DNA from: Craspedostauros australis | Taxonomy: Eukaryota; Bacillariophyta; Bacillariophyceae; Mastogloiales; Achnanthaceae | NCBI GenBank assembly: GCA_026770025.1 | Contig: JAMXDE010000035.1 | Coordinates: 616,141 to 680,140, forward strand | Direction of reading: 5' to 3' | DNA length: 64,000 nucleotides | Part shown: piece by piece, positions 42,043 to 51,859 of the stretch | Position numbering within the stretch: the stretch's first letter is position 1 | Layout of the letters: each line of letters begins with the position of its first letter | Position numbers and translations under genes: made by a program | Notes under the pieces: model-generated | The model's database searches: none | Told to the model about the DNA's origin: nothing | What the model saw: only the letters and a program-made list of their open reading frames with translations

Positions 42043-42300
42043 TGCCCAATGAAGGGGAGTCAAACCAAAGCCGGCTTTGGCGTCGATGTTTGCCCCACAT
42101 AATTCGATGAGGTACCTTACACACTCCAGCTGGCCACGGCAGCATGCTTCATGAAGGGGAGTAGAACCCATCCTGTCTGTAAGCTTGTTGACATCAACTC
42201 TATCATTCTGCGTCTTGCTCTGCTTCTTCCATTCCTTCAACACCGACAAGTCACCTGCCTTGGCAGCGTGAAGGAGTTGTTCGTTCGTGACATTCGGCAT
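42043..42300 (-). pseudogene. Ankyrin-repeat gene, 5' part
   Basis: Starts at ATG 42,300: MPNVTNEQLLHAAKAGDLSV, a typical cap of an ankyrin protein, then MGSTPLHEACCRGQLECVRY, LIELCGANIDAK and GFGLTPLHWA up to the insertion of element C. It continues in frame at 25,676. There is no signal peptide, so the protein would be cytosolic or nuclear. The upstream region carries a 14-bp minisatellite at 42,337-42,431. The start is supported by the clean repeat architecture and by the lack of an open frame upstream. Confidence 0.85.
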
Positions 42301-42336
42301 TTTGAGAGGAAGGTGGATGGTTGATGAACGATCGAC

Positions 42337-42431
42337 GTTGGATGATTGGCGTTGGATGATTGGCGTTGGATGATTGGCGTTGGATGATTGGCGTTGGATG
42401 ATTGGCGTTGGATGATTGGCGTTGGATTGGC
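42337..42431. repeat. 14-bp minisatellite upstream of the ankyrin gene
   Basis: Six exact tandem copies of GTTGGATGATTGGC plus a partial seventh, 37 bp upstream of the ankyrin ATG (minus strand), so probably in the promoter or 5' UTR. Confidence 0.95.
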
Positions 42432-42724
42432 TGTGGAAGAAATGCGTAGTCTGAGCTACCTATGTCGAGATATCGTTGGTGGTGTCTTCAATAGGTTGTA
42501 TTCGTACGAGTATCATACACTGTGTGATGAATATGAGTGGCAATTCGATGTGTGTTGTTGATGTGCCCGAGTATGGGGTTGGGTGGTGTGTGGTGTTGTT
42601 TTGTTGTCGTGTTCGCTTGGTGTTCTTGTTGTCTCTTTGCGCGCAAGTATCTTTGTGTTTGCCTCTGTGTTTGCTTCCTTCTGTTGATCGCGCTCCTCTG
42701 GTTCGTGTGGGCGGATCCGGAAGC

Positions 42725-43090
42725 GATCGAAAAATGCGCACATCCATCAGTCCATACAACTTAAAATAGGACCAACCTCAAAGCTGTAATGGATCGGTAT
42801 TTATAAGGAGATCATTAAGAATACGAATATGCGCTTTGGCTTGGATATCCGTAAGGAAAGTTTCGGTCCTCAGGAGGACATTTAGTGCTATCTGTCCTCC
42901 TGAGGACATTTATTTTTGACATGCATCGTAACTGTCCTCAGGAAGACAGAAAACTTATCTGTCCTCCTGAGGACATTTAATTTTGGCGTTTGACTGGTTG
43001 GAACACGTATCCACGACACAAATTATGAGTGTCGCTACAATTCATCGCGTTGTGGCTGGTGCCATCTGCTCCGTTCTTTTTTGCCATCTG
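42725..43090 (-). repeat. MITE-like repeat joining both ends of the 54-59 kb element
   Basis: Reverse-complemented, 42,950-43,085 matches about 54,055-54,195 (shared GGAACACGTATCCACGACAC, CAATTCATCGCGTTGT), and 42,725-42,865 matches about 59,335-59,478 (shared CATATTCGTATTCT, CTTTATAAATA, TCCTATTTTAAGTT, GTGCGCATTTTT). Between them are four TGTCCTCNTGAGGACA-type palindromic segments (42,870-42,975). No coding sequence. It looks like an internally deleted non-autonomous copy or a related empty site. Confidence 0.6.
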
Positions 43091-43161
43091 CACATCCGCA
43101 CGCCAATCTGTTCAATAGTATTCCAGAATATTATTCTATTATATATTATTATATTATATTA

Positions 43162-43196
43162 CTCCGTTCCGAAATGATTGCAACTTATCGTTTTTG
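43162..43196 (+). repeat. Inverted-repeat arm, left
   Basis: Begins CTCCGTTCCGAAATGATTGC and continues AACTTATCGTTTTTG; matches the reverse complement of 51,240-51,274 with about one mismatch. The CTCCGTTCC start resembles Stowaway/Tc1-mariner-type termini known from plants. Confidence 0.6.
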
Positions 43197-44363
43197 TCAT
43201 CGGTTCGACGCTGTGTCGTAGTGGCCAACTTTGGGAGCTGCGGGAGACCCTTTTCCCAGTCGCCTCCCACCCTGGTCTGACGCATCCTTGTTGGCCTTCG
43301 GTACCCATCGGAGTACCATCAATAATTGGTATACTAATGTGTGTAGATACCATGTAAAACGTACCATACAAACAGAGGACAGCATCTCCACATTTAGACT
43401 GCTTGTCCGGCGCCATGCCTCCGCGTTTCTGTCATTGAAACACTGTGCAAGAGTTGGTTTGTGTGCTTTCACTTGTCCGATTGGCTGAAAGGTTAATTCT
43501 TATCGTGACGTCACACTCTGTTCCGTAAGTCCAAATCATCCTCCAGTTTCACAGGCGAAATACAACGTGGTACAACATGCGAAGGACGACGCAATGACAA
43601 AATCACGTAACATCGATTTTCTATTTGACATTATATTGGTGTTCACAAGTACGCAATCGATATTTGTTTGCAAGGAAACATGAGAACTCCCCTCGTGTTG
43701 TGGACATCGGTGTCTTCGTGACCTGTCGCAGACATCATTGCGTTCTCATCAAATACGAGCATTGACATAACGCCACGAACTAACTAGCCAATCATGATAG
43801 TCGGTTCATGCAATGCCATAGTTATTGTTGACTGATGACGCCATCGGGCTTCCGAAGGGTTTGTCCAACACGTCACGTTGGTCGTGTTGTGAATTTTTCT
43901 TTTCCATTTTTTACGTTTCGAAGCACAATTTTTGGTGTTGTTGTTGTGGTTGCGCCTTGAAAACGCGATTTCCGACTGATTGCAACACTCACCCATTTCC
44001 CGAATCGTACAATTCTCGTGTTGTATTTGTATTAAATGGTTCATTATTCCTGCAAAATTCCTAGTGTTGTCCAATTGTTGTTTGAATTTGTCAGTATCGT
44101 GAGTGTGCGGTGTGCATGATTTGGTGCTGATGGTGGATTCATGACCACGGAGCTGTGATGTTGTTGGTTGTGTCAGCTGTTGCTGCTGCTGATGATGTCT
44201 GTCATTGTACATGTGCACAGATGCCAACACCCCCATGCTTGTGGTAGCTAGCGGAAACAATTCACTCTTTCATACAGAGAAGACTGGGATCACTGCACTT
44301 CACTGGCAGCATTCACTGGCGAATGTGGAATGATGGAATACATCCCATGAGTAGGTCCGTATG
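43197..44363. other. Intergenic, no confident gene
   Basis: The longest frame is 43,784-44,260 (minus, 158 codons) with a poly-Gln/His run and no recognisable domain; it may be chance. AT-rich DNA, no repeats beyond the arm at 43,162. Confidence 0.3.
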
Positions 44364-44850
44364 TCAAAAGAACAGAATCACAGGCATCTGCTTGTTGCAC
44401 AGATCCGAAGCATTGGGGTTGGATGACACATCGGTGATGAGGATGAGATCTCTGTCCACCCAATCACAGACCGCAAATGTGTGTATATCAATATGCCTGG
44501 AGTTCCTTGGCGGTTGGTTGGTGTTTGCCATCATTCTGGCACCTCGGTTGTCCTTGTAGATAAGTATGGCATGCTGTTGGCGCATGCTGATCTCGTCCAG
44601 GATGGACCGAAACCAGAGCACCATCTTGCCATTGTTGCTGGTGACAATGAACTCGGCTTTAGAGGTAATGAGAGAAACAGTGGGTTGGACGCAGGTTTTC
44701 CATGCAACAGCGGGGCTGCCAAGAAGCAACACAATGCCTCTGGTGGATTTACAATGCCTTGTATCGGCACCCCAATCAGCGTCCATGTATACATGTAGGA
44801 AAGTTGCCTGGATGGTTGGATGGTGACCTGGTCTGCCGGGCTGTGGCGCT
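44364..44850 (-). pseudogene. Element E RNase H fragment
   Basis: VYMDADWGADTRHCKSTRG, then LLGSPAVAWKTCVQPTVSLI, TSKAEFIVTSNNGKMVLWFR, IYKDNRGARMMAN and PPRNSRHIDIHTFAVCDWV: the full Copia RNase H order (D, E in SKAEF, D in KDN, H in RHIDI). This is the best-preserved domain of E. It ends DLCNKQMPVILFF. Confidence 0.85.
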
Positions 44851-45229
44851 TGTTGTTGGCAGGCAAGAGTTGTTTCAGTGCTGGCCCATCTGCAAGCTGT
44901 GGAACAGGAGACTGTCACCAGTAGGTGATCCTAAAGTCCCTGGTGGATGCAACATACCTGAAGAGGTATTTGACGGCTTTGTAGTGTACACGTGCAGGGT
45001 TCGTCAAGACTTGGCTCAGCTTCACCACAGGGAAGGAGATGTCAGGGTGACAGGAAACCATGGCCCAGATGAGCTTGTCAATGGCTCAGTGGTAGCTGAA
45101 GGACTTGGATTGCAGACCATAATACTTGGCTTCCATGTTGGGTAAGACTGCCTGATCCAATTGCCACACTTGTCCATTGTCTGTGCGCATGGGTAGGCGT
45201 TGTGTAGACTTCAATCCATGCCAATTGTG

Positions 45230-45964
45230 TCACTTGAGCACCTTGTTGGTGTATGTGGAGCAGTGCACATTCACATGTCGTCGGGCCTGAGTGAGATCCA
45301 GCCTAATGTAGTGTGCAAACAAACCGTACCAAGTGATGGGATAGTTCAGCCAAGCATCGAGCATGTCACAGAACTCCTCGTAAAAGGTCTCATCCCTGGT
45401 TGCCACCGCAAAGTTGTCCACCTGCCAGGGCATGTACGCATTGTGGGTGTGAAGGTTTCCAATGTGCAAACATGGTGCTTGAGTTGTTGCGTGAACCCCA
45501 TGTCCTTTAGTAGCTGATTGGTATGTGGACTCCACTGTAGCGGTGCTTCAGGATGCCCTGTAGATTCTTGAGAACAGGCACAACCATGTGTTGACCCAGA
45601 ACAACGTCATGATTGTGCTTCCACTAGCTGTGAAACTGATCATCGATTTGCATGTAGTGATGTTGTGCGCTGGCAGGCGCTGTGGCGACTGCATTCGCGA
45701 TGTCAGCTCCGTACACGAGCAGTCCTTGCACTTCAGTAATGGCCACCAAGATGCGGAACTCCGTGAGGTCAGGAGTAGCAGCGTATGTGTGACCAAATAT
45801 GTGCACATTGCCTCCCCAGGTGGACCCGTCACAAATGGCACAAGCTTTTTACAGTTGCTCCCATGTGTCTTTACGACGCCAAACCAAACCCAGTTGAAGA
45901 CTGCCGTGCCTGGTCGTGCCTCAATGGGCTTGCAGAACATGCCTTGGTGATGATATTGCTCCAT
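45230..45964 (-). pseudogene. Element E reverse transcriptase fragments
   Basis: One frame gives TYAATPDLTEFRILVAITEV then YGADIANAVATAPASAQHHY (45,624-45,806), the first RT Asp region. Another frame gives the catalytic region as WQVDNFAVATRDETF (45,230-45,535), where YVDD has become QVDN, so the enzyme would be dead even without the frameshifts. A third frame covers the N-terminal part at 45,806-45,964. Confidence 0.75.
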
Positions 45965-46496
45965 TTTCTTGAGTTTGACTTGTTGCTCCTCATCTCAATC
46001 ATCGCGCTGGAGCAGTTTGCGCCAGGTGAGCTTTGGAGCAGCCTCCACTTGACATGCAGTTGGTGAGATGTGATCGAGGATGGAGCCGATTTGTCCAAGT
46101 TGGTCAAAGTACATTTGTGGAACACCGTGCTGTGTGAGGGAGTTGCGAATATTGTTGAATACAAAGACCACGTTGCTCGCATCCAGTACAGCCTGGGTGA
46201 GATCCGGCAGCGAGCGGATATCATGGTCGCCGAAGGCCAGCAAGTAGGCACTCTTGAGCCAGGATCTCCACCGCAGAATGCGCGCTGCAGTCGAGCTTGG
46301 CTTGCATTGTGTGAGATGCAGGTGCCCTCAGAGCTCATCAGACACAAATTCCAACCCTGGAGTTGGATAGTTTCTGGAGAGGCGGATGCGCTGTTGGAAT
46401 GCCCTTTGGTAGGGATCCACAGTCATGCGCACGATGTAGGCACTGTCAACACCGTCAACAGAGCATGCTGCTGCAGTTGCACGGAGCATGTCATTG

Positions 46497-47789
46497 TCAT
46501 GCGTACTGTAGTTGGCGCACTCGATAGGAAGGCGTATGACCATCCGTCTTGGCTTTCTCAGCACCTGAACCATGTATGCCATTGCCATCATGAGACAGTT
46601 GAAACCCAAGGTTGAGCAGAAGTTGTGGTCCTGGCAGACGTTCATGGACAGAGAAGTGGGCCTCATCAAAGATCAGGTTGCCAGCAGTCTTGATACGCCC
46701 CGAATCCAAGTTGAAATATTCCTGGAGCATGGGTGTGGCAGTATGACCAACAAAGATGCTGTCATAGGTGTGGATGTCCAGCTTTGCAGCAGGATGGCCA
46801 GGCTTGCACACAACCACTCTGGAACCAAGACTTGTAGGTGGTTCAGGTTGGGCTTGACGCCATGCGGAAGCTGGTATGAAGTGGTGTTAATGATGGAGTG
46901 CCAAAGCCTATTCTTGGCATACACTGCATGTGCAAGGGTACGAACCTGGAACTTGGGATGCAGGCCTGAGGAGTACATCAGCGATCTGGCCATCACACCA
47001 AAGGTGCGGTTGAGTCCCTCAACCTTGCCATTCATCTAAGCGCATCTGGCCCCAGTGGGTTCGAGAGTGTATCCCACAGACCGGACGACCTCCTGGAAGG
47101 CACTCGATCATGCAAGCTCGCCACCAGTGTCGACCATCACTGCCTTGCAACCATACTTGCAACCAAACTCACAAAGCAGGTTGGCAAATATGTCCACAGG
47201 TGGGGATCTGGTCTTGGTAGGGGAACCCCTAAGTGTACCAAGTGCACGCATCAGTGACAAGAAAGTACGAGTGTACCCTTCAAGAGGCTGCACCACCTGT
47301 TCGACTTGGCAGAGTTGCGCGACGACTCCTGTCCGTACTGAAAATCGGACGACCACATGAAGCCGTAGTCAGCATGGAATCTTGCGCCAGTGGAGGGGAC
47401 AGGGCTGCCATCTTAAGGTCCTTGAGGATCTGTCTGACACTGGGCTTGGCTGCATGTAGCACAATGCTGCATTGGATGTGCACAGTGGCGAGGGGGCCTG
47501 GAATACCAGAACAGTGCATATGGAGCCACTTCATGTGCGACATACCAGCGCAGCCCAGGCACATATGCCAGAGCTCTGCGCTGAGTGCAGGCAGTGCACG
47601 CTGGACAGCGAACGCAGTCAGCTTGACATCATCATTGGTACTGAAGAAGTAGAGTCTGTTGCAACGACGCGTGGGCACATCGATGGAACACCTGTGGCCA
47701 TGGAAGGAGAGAACATACCCTGATGGACCGCCATGGAGCACATAGCACACAAAGTCATTGTCCTGCTGGCGAACAATGGCCTGCAACAA
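46497..47789 (-). pseudogene. Element E integrase fragments
   Basis: Integrase pieces in different frames: GCKAVMVDTGGELA (second Asp, about 47,110), MNGKVEGLNRTFGVMARSLM (Glu of the catalytic triad, about 47,030), KNRLWHSIINTTSYQLPHGV, then the post-core region KLDIHTYDSIFVGH (about 46,760) and SGRIKTAGNLIFDEAHFSVH. Stops and shifts separate them. Confidence 0.75.
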
Positions 47790-48318
47790 GACAAAGTCTC
47801 AGCCAGATCAGGGCAGAGCATTGTGTTGGCCTAAATCACTCCACTGCACAAGCTGGGAATGGTGAGAGTGCTTTCTCTCTGGCATACCATACAGGTCGCA
47901 CTGGCATTGGCTGCAGCCAGTGGAAAAACATTGGTGTACCACTGATAGTCTTGGAGGATAGACCAGTCAGGCACAGCACTGACATTTGCGCAAGGATATC
48001 ATTCCCCCACATTGTCTATAGGGTTTCATGCATGCACCGTACTTCCAGAAGATGGGGCAAGTGAACAGCGCAAGTGTGAGCAACTACAAAGGTGGCCAGC
48101 TTTGACAGAGTGATCTCTGGAGGGACAGACTGTGTGAACGAGGGAACTTCATCAAGTGGATATCCTGCCCCATGTCCTGCTAGTGATTGGCGATAAAATA
48201 TGCTGTTCGCCAAGGATTGCACTCGATCCTCACCAGCGGACCAAAATCGTGTTTGAGGGCATCCTGAATCGCATCAGACAAGTCACTGTCACCATGGTTC
48301 CTGAAGTGCTGTAGAGCA

Positions 48319-48323
48319 TGAGC
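48319..48323. repeat. Target-site duplication of solo LTR F (left)
   Basis: TGAGC, repeated at 48,933-48,937. Confidence 0.8.
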
Positions 48324-48932
48324 TATTAGCTCAAACTAGTATTCCTATTAGTCGTGTTAAGATTTAGTCGAGTTAATCAAATGACCAACTGCTCAGAGTT
48401 TGAGCGGGATTGAAGCGTGACTCGATGTCGGTGGGATGGGGTCCCACCCTCGAATCGTGCTCTACTTAAGACGATGTCGCGTGTCCGCTGAATTTGGGTT
48501 TGGGCGATCGGGCCATCCCACGCCACTTATGGGCGTGACATGACCTGTCCTGAACGGACAATCGGGTCAAACCGTTGGATGAACCTTGTTCCCCCAAATT
48601 GATCGGAAGAGAGTGAACAACAAACTCTCTCTCCGACCGTCACGAAATTGATGTCTCCTCTCGGAAATGGCAACATCGACACCGCGATGATTGCACGTAC
48701 GGAGACTCAACGCTCCACTATGTTACTACTAATAGAGATGTTGCAGATCCAACTATAATGGATGCTGCACATCACATGCTCACAATCCAATTGAAAGTCT
48801 CATTTGGATTCGTACAGCTCTAAAGACTAAGACACACTCTTGCAATCAAACTCACCAACCTACTGCACTACCACGGATTGATCACCCTTCGGCGTTCAGT
48901 AAGTTCACCTCGTTTTCATTATCGTTTTATCA
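48324..48932 (+). mobile_element. Solo LTR F, related to the B/C family
   Basis: 609 bp, beginning TATTAGCTCAAACTAG and ending CGTTTTATCA, flanked by TGAGC duplications. The last 60 bp (GGATTGATCACCC, GGCG, AGTAAGT) resemble the end of the B and C LTRs, and the TA...ATCA termini agree. No internal retrotransposon sequence adjoins it, as expected after recombination between two LTRs. It interrupts relic E: E's gag frame on the right and the sequence on the left join plausibly across it. Confidence 0.8.
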
Positions 48933-48937
48933 TGAGC
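48933..48937. repeat. Target-site duplication of solo LTR F (right)
   Basis: TGAGC, identical to 48,319-48,323. Confidence 0.8.
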
Positions 48938-50537
48938 AGCTGCCTTTGACCTGTTGCAACCGAAGTGGGTGTGATAGCTTTTGTGAATCTTGTTGGCCTC
49001 GTCAGAATGCTCTTGCATAAAGTGCATGAGATGGGTGGTGCGCCCAAAGGCTTTGCACGTACATGCCTTGTATCCCATGCAGCAGCATGCTTCGCAGAGG
49101 GCGTCCAGATTAGGCTTGTAGAAGGTATTGTGCCGCCTGTGCGGCCAACTGTTGTCCTGTCGGTCACCTCGTCCGCCACAACTACTGCAGGTTTGAGTGC
49201 AGTGGGCCTTGAGTGAAACAGCACTGCCAGGGGGATCTAGAATTTCTTGGGCAAGCTGCTCGACATGCAGATTGAAAAGGCAGTGCCTTGGGCGATGTCA
49301 CAGTGCGCAGCATGGTGTGGTGATGCTCCAGCATGTACCCATGCTCATGCAGACCCTCGAGAGAGATAGGACTCAGGTTGAGGTTGGAGACAGAGCGGCG
49401 GAAGACAAGTCCCTTGATGTGCGGGAAGGCAAGCAGCTGCATAGCAAAACTTGAGACAGAGCCTTCAAAGGCCAGCTTAGAGTTCACATGCTGCTGCACA
49501 GTGTCGAAAGCGTTGGTGAGCACTTTGTGGAGGAGCATGTACACAGAGAGCTGGTGTTGTAGGACATCAATACTGCTAGCATACTTGAGCCGGAGAGTAG
49601 GGTGGTCATGAGTGATGATTCCCTTGCCCTGGAGCTTGTCTATCAGCTTGCAGCTCGTGGAGAAGACACAAGAGCCATGGACGTTCCTGGGAATCACTGC
49701 TGTGCTGGGGTACAACAAATCCAATGAGCAACAGTGGACATCCACCAATGCCACAGCAGCATGGAGCTGCGCATACCACAAGAAGACTCAGTCGAGTGTA
49801 TCATCCGCAAGCTTGATCTGCTGTCAATCCCGCACCTGCGATGCACCAAAACAGAGCAAATCGAGGGCATCACCAATAGTGTAGCAATTGTGCTGACAGA
49901 GGGCAAGGGTGGAGTTCGCCACTGTGTAGGAAACGCCAGACCCAGCAATGTTGCTGAGCTCAAATGGATCTTGGGAAGGAATGGTGTCCTCACCAGGGAC
50001 AGAAAATACTGTCTTCATGGAGAAAGCGCAGGGGGCATGGCATCGGCATGTTTGGCACAGCCACTGTTGGCAGCCTCATCAACAGGGGCGTCATCATTGG
50101 CAGGAGCTGTGGAAACCTGGCATCACTGTCAGTGGTGGCGTCAACTGCATCAAACATGGAAACTGATGGTGGTGCAGTGCACATTGATGGAGTGATGTTG
50201 TAGACATGCAGAACAGTGATGGAGTGGCATAGAAAATCGTGGAACTTGCAGGCCTGGAGGTTGGTGACCCAATCGTCATTGTCGCTGTTGTCTCCACAAG
50301 TGTGAAACCACAATCACACTTTCCACATGCCATGGCTGTGGACAAGACTGCCACCCCAATGCACCAATTGGGCATGGAAGAAGGAATCATCACCGTTGAG
50401 CAAATTGTAGAATTCATGGTTGGTGGTGGTCTTGTTATCGTCCCACATGAGAGAAAACCACATCCAACTGAGCTGCTCAGAGATGAGGCAGGCATCAACA
50501 AGAGCATGCACTCCACACTATCGTTGTTGGCAGCCAT
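48938..50537 (-). pseudogene. Element E gag relic with Cys/His-rich domain
   Basis: From a possible ATG at 50,537 (MAANNDSVEC) the frame shifts repeatedly. Recognisable pieces are ISEQLSWMWFSLMWDDNKTT (about 50,480), DNSDNDDWVTNLQACKFHDF (about 50,270) and, at about 48,960-49,195, a Cys/His-rich stretch: CSSCGGRGDRQDN, LCEACCCMGYKACTC, HLMHFMQEH, SYHTHFGCNRSKAA. The last looks like a zinc-binding module of gag, though not the CCHC knuckle of element D. Confidence 0.55.
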
Positions 50538-51239
50538 GATGAAAGGAAGAAGGAAGCAAGAACAGAGAGTATGGGGCAAAGAGGTTGAGGGAAGATACTG
50601 TGAATGCAACAGAATGTGACGTCCCAGAGCACTTAGGAAGAGAGGAAGTAATGAAAGACTTGTGTGAAGCATGAAAAGGCCATAACCTTTCAATATTGTG
50701 TGAGTGTGGTGTGTTTGAGATGGTACTATTGGCAGATTTAGAGTATCGGAGATGTGATGATCTCTGTGGCAGCTGGTGTGCCTCCATCAGCGTCTGTCAT
50801 CAGACGGAAGTACGTATGCCAACAAGCGAGTTTGCAAAAGTTGAACACAACAAATTCAACAAAAATACGCAAAATACGCTAACTTCGACCAATTCGCACT
50901 GTCAGAATCTGCATTTTGGCAAACTTCTGCCGCCTGCATCCTCCAAAATAAGAGAAAATTAACAATTTTGAACGCTTTCGAACGCCTGATGTGACGTCAC
51001 GACACAGAATTGCGGGAAGACATCCACGAACAGAAGGGAGGGGACAAACGTATCGATGATAAAACCTGTCTGAGTGACACACAGGATGGTATCGCATTCT
51101 GCTGTCGTGGTACCTGTCACCGCCAGAGACGAGAGACGAACACACGAGTTTCGAAGGAAGGAAGAGTCACTAAAAACAGGCAATTTGGTTACCGCTCCCC
51201 CCACTTTTGATGACGTCGTTGGTGTCTCAACACATGTCG
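50538..51239. other. No confident gene
   Basis: Frames are short on both strands. The DNA lies between relic E and the right inverted-repeat arm. Confidence 0.4.
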
Positions 51240-51274
51240 CAAAAAAGATAAGTTGCAATCATTTCGGAACGGAG
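51240..51274 (-). repeat. Inverted-repeat arm, right
   Basis: Reverse complement begins CTCCGTTCCGAAATGATTGC and continues AACTTATCTTTTTTG, matching 43,162-43,196. Together the arms bracket 8.1 kb containing relic E, with no transposase visible inside. Confidence 0.6.
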
Positions 51275-51859
51275 GAATATTACATTCTACAACATCTGCT
51301 TTCAGTTGCGTCACTTATGGGTGTTGGGGGGATCTCTAATTGTGTTCTGGAACTTGTGTGTCCTGGTTATGTTTCCTCTTTCATCAACGGAGCCATGTAA
51401 CTGTGTGTCCATTTTTAAAAAGCTTGGTTGATTTCTCGTTGTTGCGATAGAGGACTCTCGCACTCCGCTCAGCCCTTCACAAGCAAGCCTGCAAGGGAGC
51501 CACAGCCCGATAGCCACACCTTTCGAGGGGTGGCATCAGAGCTTCTCCCTTGGCGCAAGCCGAATAGATTTAAGTTCGTGCGCTCCAAGCTGATATGTTC
51601 TAAGCTTGCACAGTTCCAGCAAACTAGCAGCTCCATGCGTTAACCGAACATTAGCCAATCATGGTGCTTTATTCTGCGTTGTTTTATTGTTCTTGTCGTC
51701 TTCATTGCTCCATGCTTGTTGCTGGGCTATCTCATTTGCGTTTCATTTCAAACCACGACGTCAAGGAGAACCACCGCAACACATCCATGTCATGGGATTA
51801 CATTGCATCACATGCTTCCTCTGCATCATCCGCATCATCCACACCACTCTATGCTTATG
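51275..51859. other. No confident gene
   Basis: Only short frames with unremarkable composition; a CA/TC-rich stretch at about 51,780-51,960 leads into the pseudogene that follows. Confidence 0.4.

Larger units (their letters stand above)
44364..50537 (-). pseudogene. Element E: decayed Copia-like retrotransposon relic
   Basis: On the minus strand, gag (from about 50,537), integrase, RT and RNase H fragments occur in the correct Copia order but in several frames with stops. No LTRs are recognised at its ends. A solo LTR (48,324-48,932) interrupts the gag to integrase region. Fragments are described separately. The relic is much older than A-D; its sequence is not close to those elements. Confidence 0.8.

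Noticed and set aside
42337-42431. CRISPR-like array
   Set aside because: Units are contiguous 14-bp tandem repeats without spacers, in a eukaryotic context.
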